Below are positions 1 through 5,911 of a DNA stretch of 7,220 bases, piece after piece. Positions within the stretch are counted from its first letter, which is position 1, and every line of letters starts with the position of its first letter. The translations under genes were made by a program, and so were the position numbers. The notes beneath the pieces are model-generated. The model had not been told where the DNA came from. It saw only the letters and a program-made list of their open reading frames with translations, and did not search any database. Source of the DNA: Chlamydiota bacterium (GTDB lineage: Bacteria; Auribacterota; UBA3054; B51-G9); assembly GCA_003648225.1 (NCBI GenBank), contig QMOL01000146.1, positions 1 to 7,220 of the forward strand. Reading direction: 5' to 3'.

Positions 1-444
1 AGTTTAACAAATATTGTTTTCTATAGAAAAAATAGAAAATTTGTTGATATCGACATTAGTAATAATCCTAAATTATTGCCATACCTTACTAAAAAACAAG
101 ATATTCTTGTTCGCTTCGATGTCGATAGAACGTGGAATCCGTCTGTTGCGTTTCCTCAGTTCAAAGATGACAACTTCGATGTCGGTGTCTCTGTTTTTCC
201 AATTAAGTGGAACAAAAACATAATGCCGCACCCAAAACCTCTATCTGGAATGATGCAGCCAAAGATTCCGCCTAAACCGGAAATTAAACCGGAAATTAAA
301 CCGGAAATTAAACCGGAAGCAAAACCGGAAGCAAAACCGGAAGCAAAACCGGAAGCAAAACCGGAAGCAAAACCGGAAGCTGAAACGGAAGCTAAAACGG
401 AAGCCAAACCGGAGGCTAAGCCGGAAGCTGAACCAACAAAATAA
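1..444 (+). CDS. C-terminal part of an unrecognised protein with a KPEA-repeat tail (5' truncated)
   Basis: The frame is open from the first base to the TAA at 442-444 (147 codons), so the gene starts upstream of the window; the first in-frame ATG (223-225) lies just before the tail and is unlikely to be the true start. I do not recognise the family. The first ~75 visible residues are mixed polar/hydrophobic and look like the end of a folded domain (stretches ILVRFDVDRTWNP and NFDVGVSVFPIKW could be beta strands). There is then a Met/Pro-rich linker (MPHPKPLSGMMQPKIPP) and a highly charged tail of four-residue KPEI/KPEA repeats. Such Lys-Pro-Glu tails are typically extended and unstructured, and often act as spacers in envelope or cell-surface proteins; that role is inferred here. 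No membrane segment or sorting motif is visible. A strong terminator follows, so this is the last gene of its transcript. Confidence 0.65.
   Translation, partial: SLTNIVFYRKNRKFVDIDISNNPKLLPYLTKKQDILVRFDVDRTWNPSVAFPQFKDDNFDVGVSVFPIKWNKNIMPHPKPLSGMMQPKIPPKPEIKPEIKPEIKPEAKPEAKPEAKPEAKPEAKPEAETEAKTEAKPEAKPEAEPTK
274..429 (+). repeat. Thirteen tandem 12-nt units encoding KPEI/KPEA
   Basis: Thirteen in-register units fill this stretch exactly (156 nt). The first three read AAACCGGAAATT (KPEI), units 4-8 are identical AAACCGGAAGCA (KPEA), and the last five diverge (KPEA, ETEA, KTEA, KPEA, KPEA) with varied third positions. The identical central block beside diverged ends points to recent expansion by slippage or unequal recombination, with older units at the 3' edge. 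Because the unit is a multiple of three, copy-number change lengthens or shortens the tail without breaking the frame. Confidence 0.95.
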
Positions 445-457
445 ACTGAGCTACAAT

Positions 458-490
458 AAATCCCCCTCTAAACGAGGGGGATTTTGTATT
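458..490 (+). terminator. Intrinsic terminator after the KPEA-repeat gene
   Basis: An 11-bp perfect stem pairs 458-468 (AAATCCCCCTC) with 474-484 (GAGGGGGATTT) around the 5-nt loop TAAAC, and runs into TTTTGTATT. It starts 14 nt after the stop codon. The strong GC core with a T-rich 3' flank is classic for rho-independent termination. The symmetric A/T ends could also let it work weakly on the other strand, but no minus-strand gene needs it. Confidence 0.85.
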
Positions 491-502
491 GCAAACAATT
501 AT

Positions 503-538
503 GCCCATTACGTTCAATTGGTCCATTTTGTCCAATAA
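503..538 (+). repeat. Four degenerate 9-nt tandem units, GTCCATTNN-like
   Basis: The spacer before the first glycosyltransferase divides cleanly into GCCCATTAC, GTTCAATTG, GTCCATTTT and GTCCAATAA, at 503, 512, 521 and 530. The units share the pattern G-Y-C-C-A-T-T with variable last bases. The array ends 6 nt before the ATG of the next gene, so it occupies the place where a ribosome binding site would be, and none is visible. Function is unknown; it may be a degenerate dispersed repeat. Confidence 0.5.
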
Positions 539-544
539 ATTTCC

Positions 545-1687
545 ATGAAAATCCTTCTCGACGCTTTCCCGCTTAATGCCCCTAAATCAGGTGTTGGTTA
601 TTATACTTATCACCTGTTAAAAGCGTTATCTAAAGTATATAAAAACGAAGATGAATTTATCTATTTTTATGGCAGACGCTTTTCTAAAGAAATAATTGAG
701 CGGCCGGCAACAGTTGATGCCGCAACAAGAAAAACCTTAAAAGCTCTTTTTCGTGATCCTTACAGAATTACACAACCCATCAAGGAATTGATTTTCAAAT
801 TTGGCGCAAAAAAAATAAAACCGGATATTTATCACGATACTAATTACGTCTTGCTACCCTATTCCGGATTACAGGTTGTTACCGTTTTTGACATGTCGAT
901 CAAACGATTTCCGGAAACGCATCCTGCCGGCCGTGTGAAATTTTTTAATGAATACTTTGACAAACGAATTCCACACGCGGATCATATTCTTTCAATAAGC
1001 GAATTTACTAAAAATGAACTTGTTGAGATTATGGGAATATCTCCGAAGAAGATTACCGTTACTCCTCTCGCTCAACCGGAAAGTTTTTATGTTCCGTCAA
1101 TTTCTCGGATTCAAGAATTCAAAAAAGAAAATCAACTCCCTGATAATTATTTTCTTTATCTCGGAAACATCGAACCGCGAAAAAATCTCATAACTTTAAT
1201 CCACGCTTTCAAAAATTTTTCTGACTCAAATCATAATATTAAACTTATTCTTGCCGGTGAACAAACTTGGCTCTCCGATACTATAATCCGGGAAATTAAA
1301 AACCTTAATTTAGAAAATTCTGTTTTCTTGCCTGGATATGTTAATGAAAATGATTTGCCTCTATGGTACGCCTCTGCTCTCGCTTTTGCTTACCCTTCAA
1401 AATACGAGGGCTTTGGATTGCCGGTGATAGAAGCTATGGCCACCGGAACTCCGGTCATCACTTCCAATGTCTCATCGCTGCCGGAAGTTGCCGGCAATGC
1501 TGCTATTCTAATTCCGCCGGATGACATTGATGCTTGGACAAGCGCGATGGTAGATATTGCAACTTCACCTGATCTAAGAGATCGGCTAATTAATTCAGGA
1601 TTATCCCGCGCGAAGAATTTTTCATGGGAGAAGTGCGCGCAAATGACTCATGATGTTTATGAAAAATGCCGTGCCGGTTTAAATTAA
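545..1687 (+). CDS. Glycosyltransferase, GT4 family (MtfB/WbaZ-like)
   Basis: A 380-residue retaining GT-B glycosyltransferase, expected in the cytoplasm and using a nucleotide sugar (often GDP-mannose in this subfamily) to extend a lipid-linked glycan. The N-terminal Rossmann domain opens MKILLDAFPLNAPKSGVGYYTYHLL, with the family's glycine-bearing acceptor loop at residues 16-20. The usual HD-type motif appears as VFDMS (114-118), with Phe in the His position. The C-terminal donor-binding domain starts near 203 with FLYLGNIEPRKNL (203-215; Arg212 and Lys213 are the expected phosphate contacts). It carries the EX7E motif as E288-GFGLPVI-E296, followed by TGTPVITSNVSSLPEVAGNAA. Length is normal for the family. 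ATG 545 fits the start of the first beta strand; there is no Shine-Dalgarno sequence, and a 9-nt repeat array lies directly upstream. The sugar and acceptor cannot be read from sequence. A second GT4 gene follows on the same strand. Confidence 0.93.
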   Translation: MKILLDAFPLNAPKSGVGYYTYHLLKALSKVYKNEDEFIYFYGRRFSKEIIERPATVDAATRKTLKALFRDPYRITQPIKELIFKFGAKKIKPDIYHDTNYVLLPYSGLQVVTVFDMSIKRFPETHPAGRVKFFNEYFDKRIPHADHILSISEFTKNELVEIMGISPKKITVTPLAQPESFYVPSISRIQEFKKENQLPDNYFLYLGNIEPRKNLITLIHAFKNFSDSNHNIKLILAGEQTWLSDTIIREIKNLNLENSVFLPGYVNENDLPLWYASALAFAYPSKYEGFGLPVIEAMATGTPVITSNVSSLPEVAGNAAILIPPDDIDAWTSAMVDIATSPDLRDRLINSGLSRAKNFSWEKCAQMTHDVYEKCRAGLN

Positions 1688-1706
1688 GTTTTAGGCACGG
1701 CTGAGT

Positions 1707-1742
1707 AGATTCATCCCGTTATGATGAATTTAAAATTTTAAT
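1707..1742 (+). terminator. Possible weak terminator hairpin after the first glycosyltransferase
   Basis: ATTCATC (1709-1715) pairs perfectly with GATGAAT (1723-1729) around CCGTTAT. The stem can grow to nine pairs if the flanking G-T wobble and A-T pair are counted (1707-1731). AT-rich sequence with short T runs follows, but no uninterrupted T tract. It lies about 20 nt after the stop codon, where a terminator would be. The stem is weak, so read-through into the second glycosyltransferase is likely. Confidence 0.35.
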
Positions 1743-1753
1743 AATTGAATTAA

Positions 1754-1788
1754 ATTCGTGAAAATTCGCGACTAAAAATATATTCGTG
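1754..1788 (+). repeat. ATTCGTG short-repeat cluster
   Basis: ATTCGTG occurs at 1754-1760 and 1782-1788, and the one-base variant ATTCGCG at 1764-1770. All are in the same orientation, within 35 nt of otherwise A/T-rich spacer between the two glycosyltransferase genes. Spacing is irregular (10 and 18 nt). It could be a relic of a dispersed intergenic repeat or a cluster of binding sites; the sequence does not decide. Confidence 0.4.
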
Positions 1789-1806
1789 TCCGGCCATACG
1801 CCGGAT
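1788..1806. other. Small GC-rich hairpin upstream of the second glycosyltransferase
   Basis: TCCGGC (1789-1794) and GCCGGA (1800-1805) form a perfect 6-bp stem with loop CATAC, plus a possible closing G-T wobble. It sits 24 nt before the start codon and abuts the last ATTCGTG unit. No T run follows on the plus strand, so it does not read as a terminator. It may be part of the same repeat relic or a leader structure. Confidence 0.4.
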
Positions 1807-1829
1807 TCCAAAAAATTTATGCCTGAAAA

Positions 1830-2987
1830 ATGAAAATAATCCATATAGGTAAATATTATTTCCCGTACGCAAGAGGTATCGAAACTTATCTGAAAAACCT
1901 CTGCGAACGGCTTATCGAAGCAGTTGACCTCGAGGTCATTGTCGCGAACAATTCCATTAAAACCGTATATGAAGAAATTAACGGTGTGCGCGTAACCCGT
2001 CTCGGCAGATTATTCGAGTTTGCTTCAACGAGTTTTTGCTTTTCACTTCCGTTTGTTATACGAAATAAAAAGCCGGATATTATTCACATACATTTGCCGA
2101 ATCCGTGGGCGGAACTGTGCTATTTTCTTGCCGGCTGTCCGGGAAAGTTAGTTGTATCATTTCATAGTGATATAATTCGTCAGAAATTTTTATTAAAATT
2201 GCATTCGCCACTGCACAAAGCGTTTTTAAAACGCGCGGACAAAATAATTGTTGCGACACCAAGGCACATCGAATTTTCACCTTTCCTTTCTAAACTTCCA
2301 AAAGAAAAATTCGAAGTAGTTCATTACGGGATTAACCCGAAAGAGATACAAAATTACGATGAGAACTTAAAGAAAGAAATAATTGAGAAAACCGGGAAAC
2401 CGTTAATTCTTTTCGTTGGAAGTTTAGTTTACTACAAAGGATTGGAAGTATTAATTCAATCTATTAAGAAATCCCCCTACATCACTCCCAATGTGCAATC
2501 GGGATGTTCCCCTTCAGAAAAGGTGGATTGCAATCGACATTTTTTGTTGATTGGCTCAGGTCCGCTTGAAAATAAATTAAAAATAATGGTTAAAAAGCTC
2601 GGCGTGGAAAAATTTGTCCACTTTTTCGGAAACACTGACCATGAAACACTAAAAGCCGCTTATAACGCATGCGATATCTTTGTTCTGCCGTCAAATTACC
2701 GCAGCGAAGCTTTCGGCATTGTTCAACTCGAAGCTTTTGCCGCCGGAAAACCGGTGATAAGCTGCGACCTGCCAAGCGGAGTACCTTATGTTAATCATGA
2801 CGGCAAGACGGGCATTATAGTTCCGCCAAACAATCCCGCCGCGCTTGCCGCAGCCATAAAAAAATTATTAAGCGATGATGATTTACGCGAAAGACTTGGC
2901 AGACAAGCCCGTGAAAGAGTTGAAAAAGAGTTTACCGCCAGCCAAATGGCGGTGAAGACACTGGCAATATATAACAAATTGACCTAA
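1830..2987 (+). CDS. Glycosyltransferase, GT4 family (WfcD-like), with an in-frame insertion
   Basis: A 385-residue GT-B retaining glycosyltransferase, probably acting in capsule, O-antigen or exopolysaccharide assembly on the cytoplasmic face of the inner membrane. The N-terminal domain has the subfamily start MKIIHIGKYYFPYARGIETYL (usually GGIE). It also has RLGRLFEFASTSFCFSLP, HIHLPNPWAEL (86-96) and SFHSDIIRQKFLLKL (110-124), all close to how I remember WfcD-like enzymes. The donor domain has FVGSLVYYKGLEVLI (195-209), FGNTD (266-270) and the EX7E motif E293-AFGIVQL-E301, then GKPVISCDLPSGVPYVNHDGKTG. Residues about 214-234, between IQSIKK and HFLLIGSGPLE, have no counterpart in the usual family layout, where a short connector is found; this matches a palindrome-bounded 60-bp segment in the DNA. 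ATG 1830 is preceded by an in-frame TGA at 1824, which fixes the start; no Shine-Dalgarno sequence is seen. Sugar specificity is unknown. Confidence 0.93.
   Translation: MKIIHIGKYYFPYARGIETYLKNLCERLIEAVDLEVIVANNSIKTVYEEINGVRVTRLGRLFEFASTSFCFSLPFVIRNKKPDIIHIHLPNPWAELCYFLAGCPGKLVVSFHSDIIRQKFLLKLHSPLHKAFLKRADKIIVATPRHIEFSPFLSKLPKEKFEVVHYGINPKEIQNYDENLKKEIIEKTGKPLILFVGSLVYYKGLEVLIQSIKKSPYITPNVQSGCSPSEKVDCNRHFLLIGSGPLENKLKIMVKKLGVEKFVHFFGNTDHETLKAAYNACDIFVLPSNYRSEAFGIVQLEAFAAGKPVISCDLPSGVPYVNHDGKTGIIVPPNNPAALAAAIKKLLSDDDLRERLGRQARERVEKEFTASQMAVKTLAIYNKLT
2470..2529. repeat. Putative palindromic element inserted in frame in the second glycosyltransferase gene
   Basis: The segment is bounded by a 9-bp inverted repeat with one mismatch: AATCCCCCT (2470-2478) and AGGTGGATT (2521-2529). 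It also contains ACATC/GATGT (2479-2483 with 2503-2507). CCCCTT and AAGG-t-GG near the 3' end could form an alternative hairpin with a bulged T. Its length is exactly 60 nt, and all three plus-strand frames through it are free of stops. It adds about 20 residues (SPYITPNVQSGCSPSEKVDC region) at a connector between a helix and a strand of the donor domain, where GT4 enzymes normally have a short loop. The perfect palindrome GATTGCAATC (2526-2535) overlaps its right end. This resembles the in-frame palindromic elements known from Rickettsia genes, by analogy only. Confidence 0.5.
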
Positions 2988-2999
2988 TTAACCTAATTT
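2982..2999 (+). repeat. Two 9-nt tandem units ACCTAATTW at a gene junction
   Basis: ACCTAATTA (2982-2990) is followed directly by ACCTAATTT (2991-2999), filling the spacer between the second glycosyltransferase and the phosphatase. The first unit also holds the last codon (ACC) and stop codon (TAA) of the glycosyltransferase, so the array defines that protein's end. With the 9-nt array before the first glycosyltransferase, this is a second period-9 repeat at a gene boundary. Two units alone could arise by chance. Confidence 0.4.
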
Positions 3000-3005
3000 A
3001 ACACT

Positions 3006-3647
3006 ATGTATAAAGGAATTATATTCGACCTCGATGGAACAATAATCGATACGCGGGAAGACCTTGCTCTCGCGATGAACTTAGCCAGAAAAGATTACGG
3101 TTTTCCCGCGTTACCGGTGAAACAACTTGCAAGTTATGTTGGCAACGGAGCACACAAATTTGTTGAGCGTTCATTTGCAAATACCGAAATAAACATTGAT
3201 AATGCTCTTCAAAAATATCTTAAACATTATTCTGAACATCTTACCGATAAAACTTATTGTTATGATGGTGCAGTGGAAACATTGGAGAAATTAAATGCTT
3301 CAGGAGTTAAATGTGCCGTTTTAACTAACAAGCCTGAAGAGCCGACATTAACAATTTTAAACGAGATGAACCTCACTCGTTTTTTTGATACAATATATGG
3401 CGAAGATTCAACATCATTTAAAAAACCTGATCCCGGAGCATTGCTTTTGATAATGGAGAAATGGAATATCCCGAAAGAAGATTTATTAATGGTTGGGGAT
3501 AATTATACGGATATTCACGTAGCCAAAAATGCCGGAATAAAATCCGCTTTCTTTACTTTCGGTTATGGAGTAAAAGACCATATTGAGCCCGATTACACTT
3601 TTGATAATTTTTCGGATTTACTAAATATGAAGGAGATAAACAAATGA
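3006..3647 (+). CDS. HAD-superfamily phosphatase, phosphoglycolate phosphatase (Gph)-like
   Basis: A 213-residue soluble HAD hydrolase of subfamily IA, with a helical cap between motifs I and II (about residues 15-85). Motif I is FDLDGT, with nucleophile Asp8 and acid/base Asp10. Motif II is VLTNKP with Thr107. The motif III lysine is in FKKPDP (Lys140), and motif IV is GDNYTDI with Asp165 and Asp169 as Mg2+ ligands. All catalytic residues are present, so it should be active. VGNGAHKFVERSF in the cap and TNKPEEPTLTIL resemble Gph proteins that hydrolyse 2-phosphoglycolate. HAD phosphatases of this type have broad sugar-phosphate substrates, and the place beside two glycosyltransferases also allows a nucleotide-sugar or sugar-phosphate role. 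ATG 3006 lies 18 nt after the previous stop with no Shine-Dalgarno sequence. The 3' end overlaps the next start as ATGA. Confidence 0.9.
   Translation: MYKGIIFDLDGTIIDTREDLALAMNLARKDYGFPALPVKQLASYVGNGAHKFVERSFANTEINIDNALQKYLKHYSEHLTDKTYCYDGAVETLEKLNASGVKCAVLTNKPEEPTLTILNEMNLTRFFDTIYGEDSTSFKKPDPGALLLIMEKWNIPKEDLLMVGDNYTDIHVAKNAGIKSAFFTFGYGVKDHIEPDYTFDNFSDLLNMKEINK
3629..3643 (+). promoter_or_regulatory. Strong ribosome binding site for the LamG gene
   Basis: GAAGGAGA (3629-3636) places AAGGAG 8 nt before ATG 3644, near ideal spacing. It lies inside the last codons of the phosphatase gene. It is the only strong Shine-Dalgarno sequence among the four starts that can be judged in the window, suggesting high or independent re-initiation for the LamG gene. 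Confidence 0.8.
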
Positions 3648-5911
3648 TAAAATTTACTTTCACCATCATATTCCTTATTATTTTGTCTCTAAACCTTAAT
3701 GCAAAAACTATCGGTTACTGGAGATTTGAAGAAGGCGAAAACGGCATCCAACACGCAGGTGATAAGGACGACTGGTACAAAGATTCATCAGGTTTTACTA
3801 ATGATATGTCATCATGGTGGGAGCCTTCAAGACCAACACCTACAAATTCACTCCCTTTTTCTGTTGTTCCGCAAACCGGTGTGACCAACTTACTCGCTAT
3901 GGATTTCATACCGAGTGATGATCTTGGACCTTTTGGAGCAGAACAGCCCTATATGATAGACAGTTATCCATTCACAAACGGTTTTACAGTTGAGTGTATG
4001 GTGAAAGTGCGACAGATTAACTGGCAAGTCGCAGTTGGAAAAGACGGAAAACCGTCCGGCTCGGGCGATCCGACTTTCCACATTAAATTCAGAAATGATG
4101 CAGCAGAGCACAAAATTCATCTTGGCTTTTTTGACACCGATTTAAACTGGGTGTCGTGTATGAGTACTTTCAACTATAATATTGGAGAATGGTATTACAT
4201 TGCTGCAGTATGCGACGGAACACAAGCTTATCTTTATGTTAAGCAGGAAGCCGATGATGATTATGAATTGGAATCAACAGTTACTGTTCCAAGCGGAAAA
4301 GGAATGTTAGTTAATAATGAAACCTGGACAATCGGTCGCGGAATGTGGAATAGTAGTGTTTCCGATTGGGTTGACGGAATTATTGATGAAGTACGCATAA
4401 GCGATATCGCTCTTGCCACTAATAAATTTCTTGGTTTTGGTATACAAATTGTCGTTACCGGCGCTCCCGAATTTGTTTCAGTTGATTATTCTGATGATCC
4501 CACTCCTGTTGAAACACGGGATGTTACTGTTCAAACATTTGTAAAAGCCCGCAATACAATCATTACAAATGTTGATCTTTATTACAGGGTGAATAATAGC
4601 GGTGCTTATATTGGACCAATTCAAATGACGACAAACGCTGCATCACCGTTTGTTTTCTATGGTAACATTATAAGTCAGGCAATTGATTCTGCTGTTGATT
4701 TTTATATGGTTGCTGCAAACGCGCAAGCCGATATTACTACATCTTCAATTTATCACTATAAAGTTTATGAAGATATTGAATGGAAAACTGTCGTTGCAAC
4801 TTCCGATTTAGCTCCTTACACTAATCCAACCAATATGCCGGCAATGGCTATTGCTCCAAATGGCAAGGCGGCATTTGTTTACAGTTCCGCGTCAGGAAAC
4901 AATGCGCAATATATAGAAGAAACTTCCCTCGGAACATTAAGTTCGCCTGTTCCAATAAGTACTGATCAACAAGGTTCTATAGCAGGCATTGTTTTCGGCA
5001 CGGATAATGAGCCGAGAGCTCTCCTTAGTTATGACATTGATGGTGGTGATACATTTGTTCAGCGTACAAACACTGTCTGGACGATACCTATAATGATAGT
5101 AACAAATATTCTTGAAGAAAAGCGTGCTGTAATCTCCATTTCCCCAGACAAAAAAACATCAGTGCTTTGGTACGAAGACGGTGACAACGCAAATGGTAAA
5201 TTAGTTGATGTTAATACTGCAGGTGATTCTTATACTTCAGCCGAAGTCACTGTTCCCCCTTTCCCCATTTCGCCAAACGCTTTGCGCCGACCTTTTAACA
5301 TGAAAACCGGCACAGACGGGAAGCGAAGAATCGTTATTTCAGGTCCGGGAAACGGAGATAACCAGATATGGTTTGGAACTGAGGATTCAGCCGAATCCGG
5401 CACGTTCGCGTGGGAACAAGTCATGGCATCGAATTTATACGCGGACCAAATAGGTTTTACACTTGATAATAACAACTGTGCTTACATATCATGTGAAGAT
5501 AACTCGGAAGGCGGTGCTAATTCCAAATGTGTTCTGTTAGAAAACTCAAATGGTTCATGGGAACAACATACACTTGGTGATATCGCGGATCTTTGGAACA
5601 GAAGCGCTATAGCGGTAGATATTAATGGTAATGTATGGGTTGCTCACAACGCTCGCACATACGATCATTTTTACTTATGGAGCAATCGCTCGGGAAATTG
5701 GAAAGAAGAGCAAACTATTACAAATAAAGAAGTTATAGAAACGATTTCCGGTTTTGGATTTACGGATAATAATATTATGAAAATTTCTTACGTCCCTTAT
5801 AATGGTTCTACTAAAATAGTTTATATGTACAGCACCAAATTCGAAATCCCGGAACCGGGGATGATTATAGACATAATTGCATTAGCTTTACTTGCATTTC
5901 GCAAACAATAA
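3644..5911 (+). CDS. Exported LamG-domain protein with beta-rich repeats and a PEP-CTERM-like C terminus
   Basis: A 755-residue secreted protein. Residues 1-20 form a Sec signal peptide: Lys3, hydrophobic core to about 16, likely cut LNA|KT. Residues 21-265 are a LamG/concanavalin A-like jelly-roll domain (IGYWRFEEG; GFTVECMVKV; GEWYYIAAVCDGTQAYLYV; WTIGRG; WVDGIIDEVRISDIALAT), a fold that typically binds glycans or proteins. About 275-375 looks like an Ig/Fn3-like module (VTVQTFVKARNTIITNVDLYYRVN). From 385 to 730 a beta-rich region with recurring blade-like stretches (MAIAPNGKAAFVY; GTDNEPRALLSYD; ISPDKKTSVLWY; AVDINGNVWVAHN) suggests a beta-propeller. The end, IPEPGM plus a hydrophobic run and RKQ, fits a PEP-CTERM sorting signal. 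No glycosidase catalytic residues are evident. It overlaps the phosphatase stop by 4 nt (ATGA), so translation is probably coupled. It may be a matrix or surface-glycan-associated protein; the partner is unknown. Confidence 0.85.
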   Translation: MIKFTFTIIFLIILSLNLNAKTIGYWRFEEGENGIQHAGDKDDWYKDSSGFTNDMSSWWEPSRPTPTNSLPFSVVPQTGVTNLLAMDFIPSDDLGPFGAEQPYMIDSYPFTNGFTVECMVKVRQINWQVAVGKDGKPSGSGDPTFHIKFRNDAAEHKIHLGFFDTDLNWVSCMSTFNYNIGEWYYIAAVCDGTQAYLYVKQEADDDYELESTVTVPSGKGMLVNNETWTIGRGMWNSSVSDWVDGIIDEVRISDIALATNKFLGFGIQIVVTGAPEFVSVDYSDDPTPVETRDVTVQTFVKARNTIITNVDLYYRVNNSGAYIGPIQMTTNAASPFVFYGNIISQAIDSAVDFYMVAANAQADITTSSIYHYKVYEDIEWKTVVATSDLAPYTNPTNMPAMAIAPNGKAAFVYSSASGNNAQYIEETSLGTLSSPVPISTDQQGSIAGIVFGTDNEPRALLSYDIDGGDTFVQRTNTVWTIPIMIVTNILEEKRAVISISPDKKTSVLWYEDGDNANGKLVDVNTAGDSYTSAEVTVPPFPISPNALRRPFNMKTGTDGKRRIVISGPGNGDNQIWFGTEDSAESGTFAWEQVMASNLYADQIGFTLDNNNCAYISCEDNSEGGANSKCVLLENSNGSWEQHTLGDIADLWNRSAIAVDINGNVWVAHNARTYDHFYLWSNRSGNWKEEQTITNKEVIETISGFGFTDNNIMKISYVPYNGSTKIVYMYSTKFEIPEPGMIIDIIALALLAFRKQ
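5849..5908 (+). other. PEP-CTERM-like sorting signal coding segment
   Basis: The last 20 codons of the LamG protein encode Pro736-Glu737-Pro738, the hydrophobic stretch GMIIDIIALALLAF (739-752) and the basic tail RKQ. This is the three-part layout of exosortase substrates in Gram-negative bacteria. Two points are weaker than usual: Asp743 lies inside the hydrophobic stretch, and the tail has only two basic residues. No exosortase gene is in the window. Confidence 0.75.

Noticed and set aside
14..223. Plus-strand 69-codon frame with a hydrophobic start
   Set aside because: It overlaps the better-supported frame that is open from base 1 through the repeat tail; it has no ribosome binding site and no recognisable domain.
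156..407. Minus-strand open frame rich in SGLISGLASGF repeats
   Set aside because: It is the antisense of the KPEI/KPEA repeat array; repeats without stops on one strand often stay open on the other. No ribosome binding site or independent support.
274..429. CRISPR array
   Set aside because: The repeats are 12 nt, in frame and contiguous with no spacers; this is a coding tandem repeat.
489..518. Promoter for the first glycosyltransferase (TTGCAA, 18 nt, TTCAAT)
   Set aside because: Both boxes deviate from consensus and the -10 lacks the key first-position TA; it overlaps the 9-nt repeat array, so I do not call it, though some promoter after the terminator is expected.
1819..1833. Four-codon frame MPEK overlapping the start of the second glycosyltransferase
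   Set aside because: Too short to support, and without a ribosome binding site; ATGs are frequent by chance in this AT-rich spacer.
5230..5475. Minus-strand 81-codon frame inside the LamG gene
   Set aside because: A shadow of the propeller-like coding region with no ribosome binding site or family resemblance.
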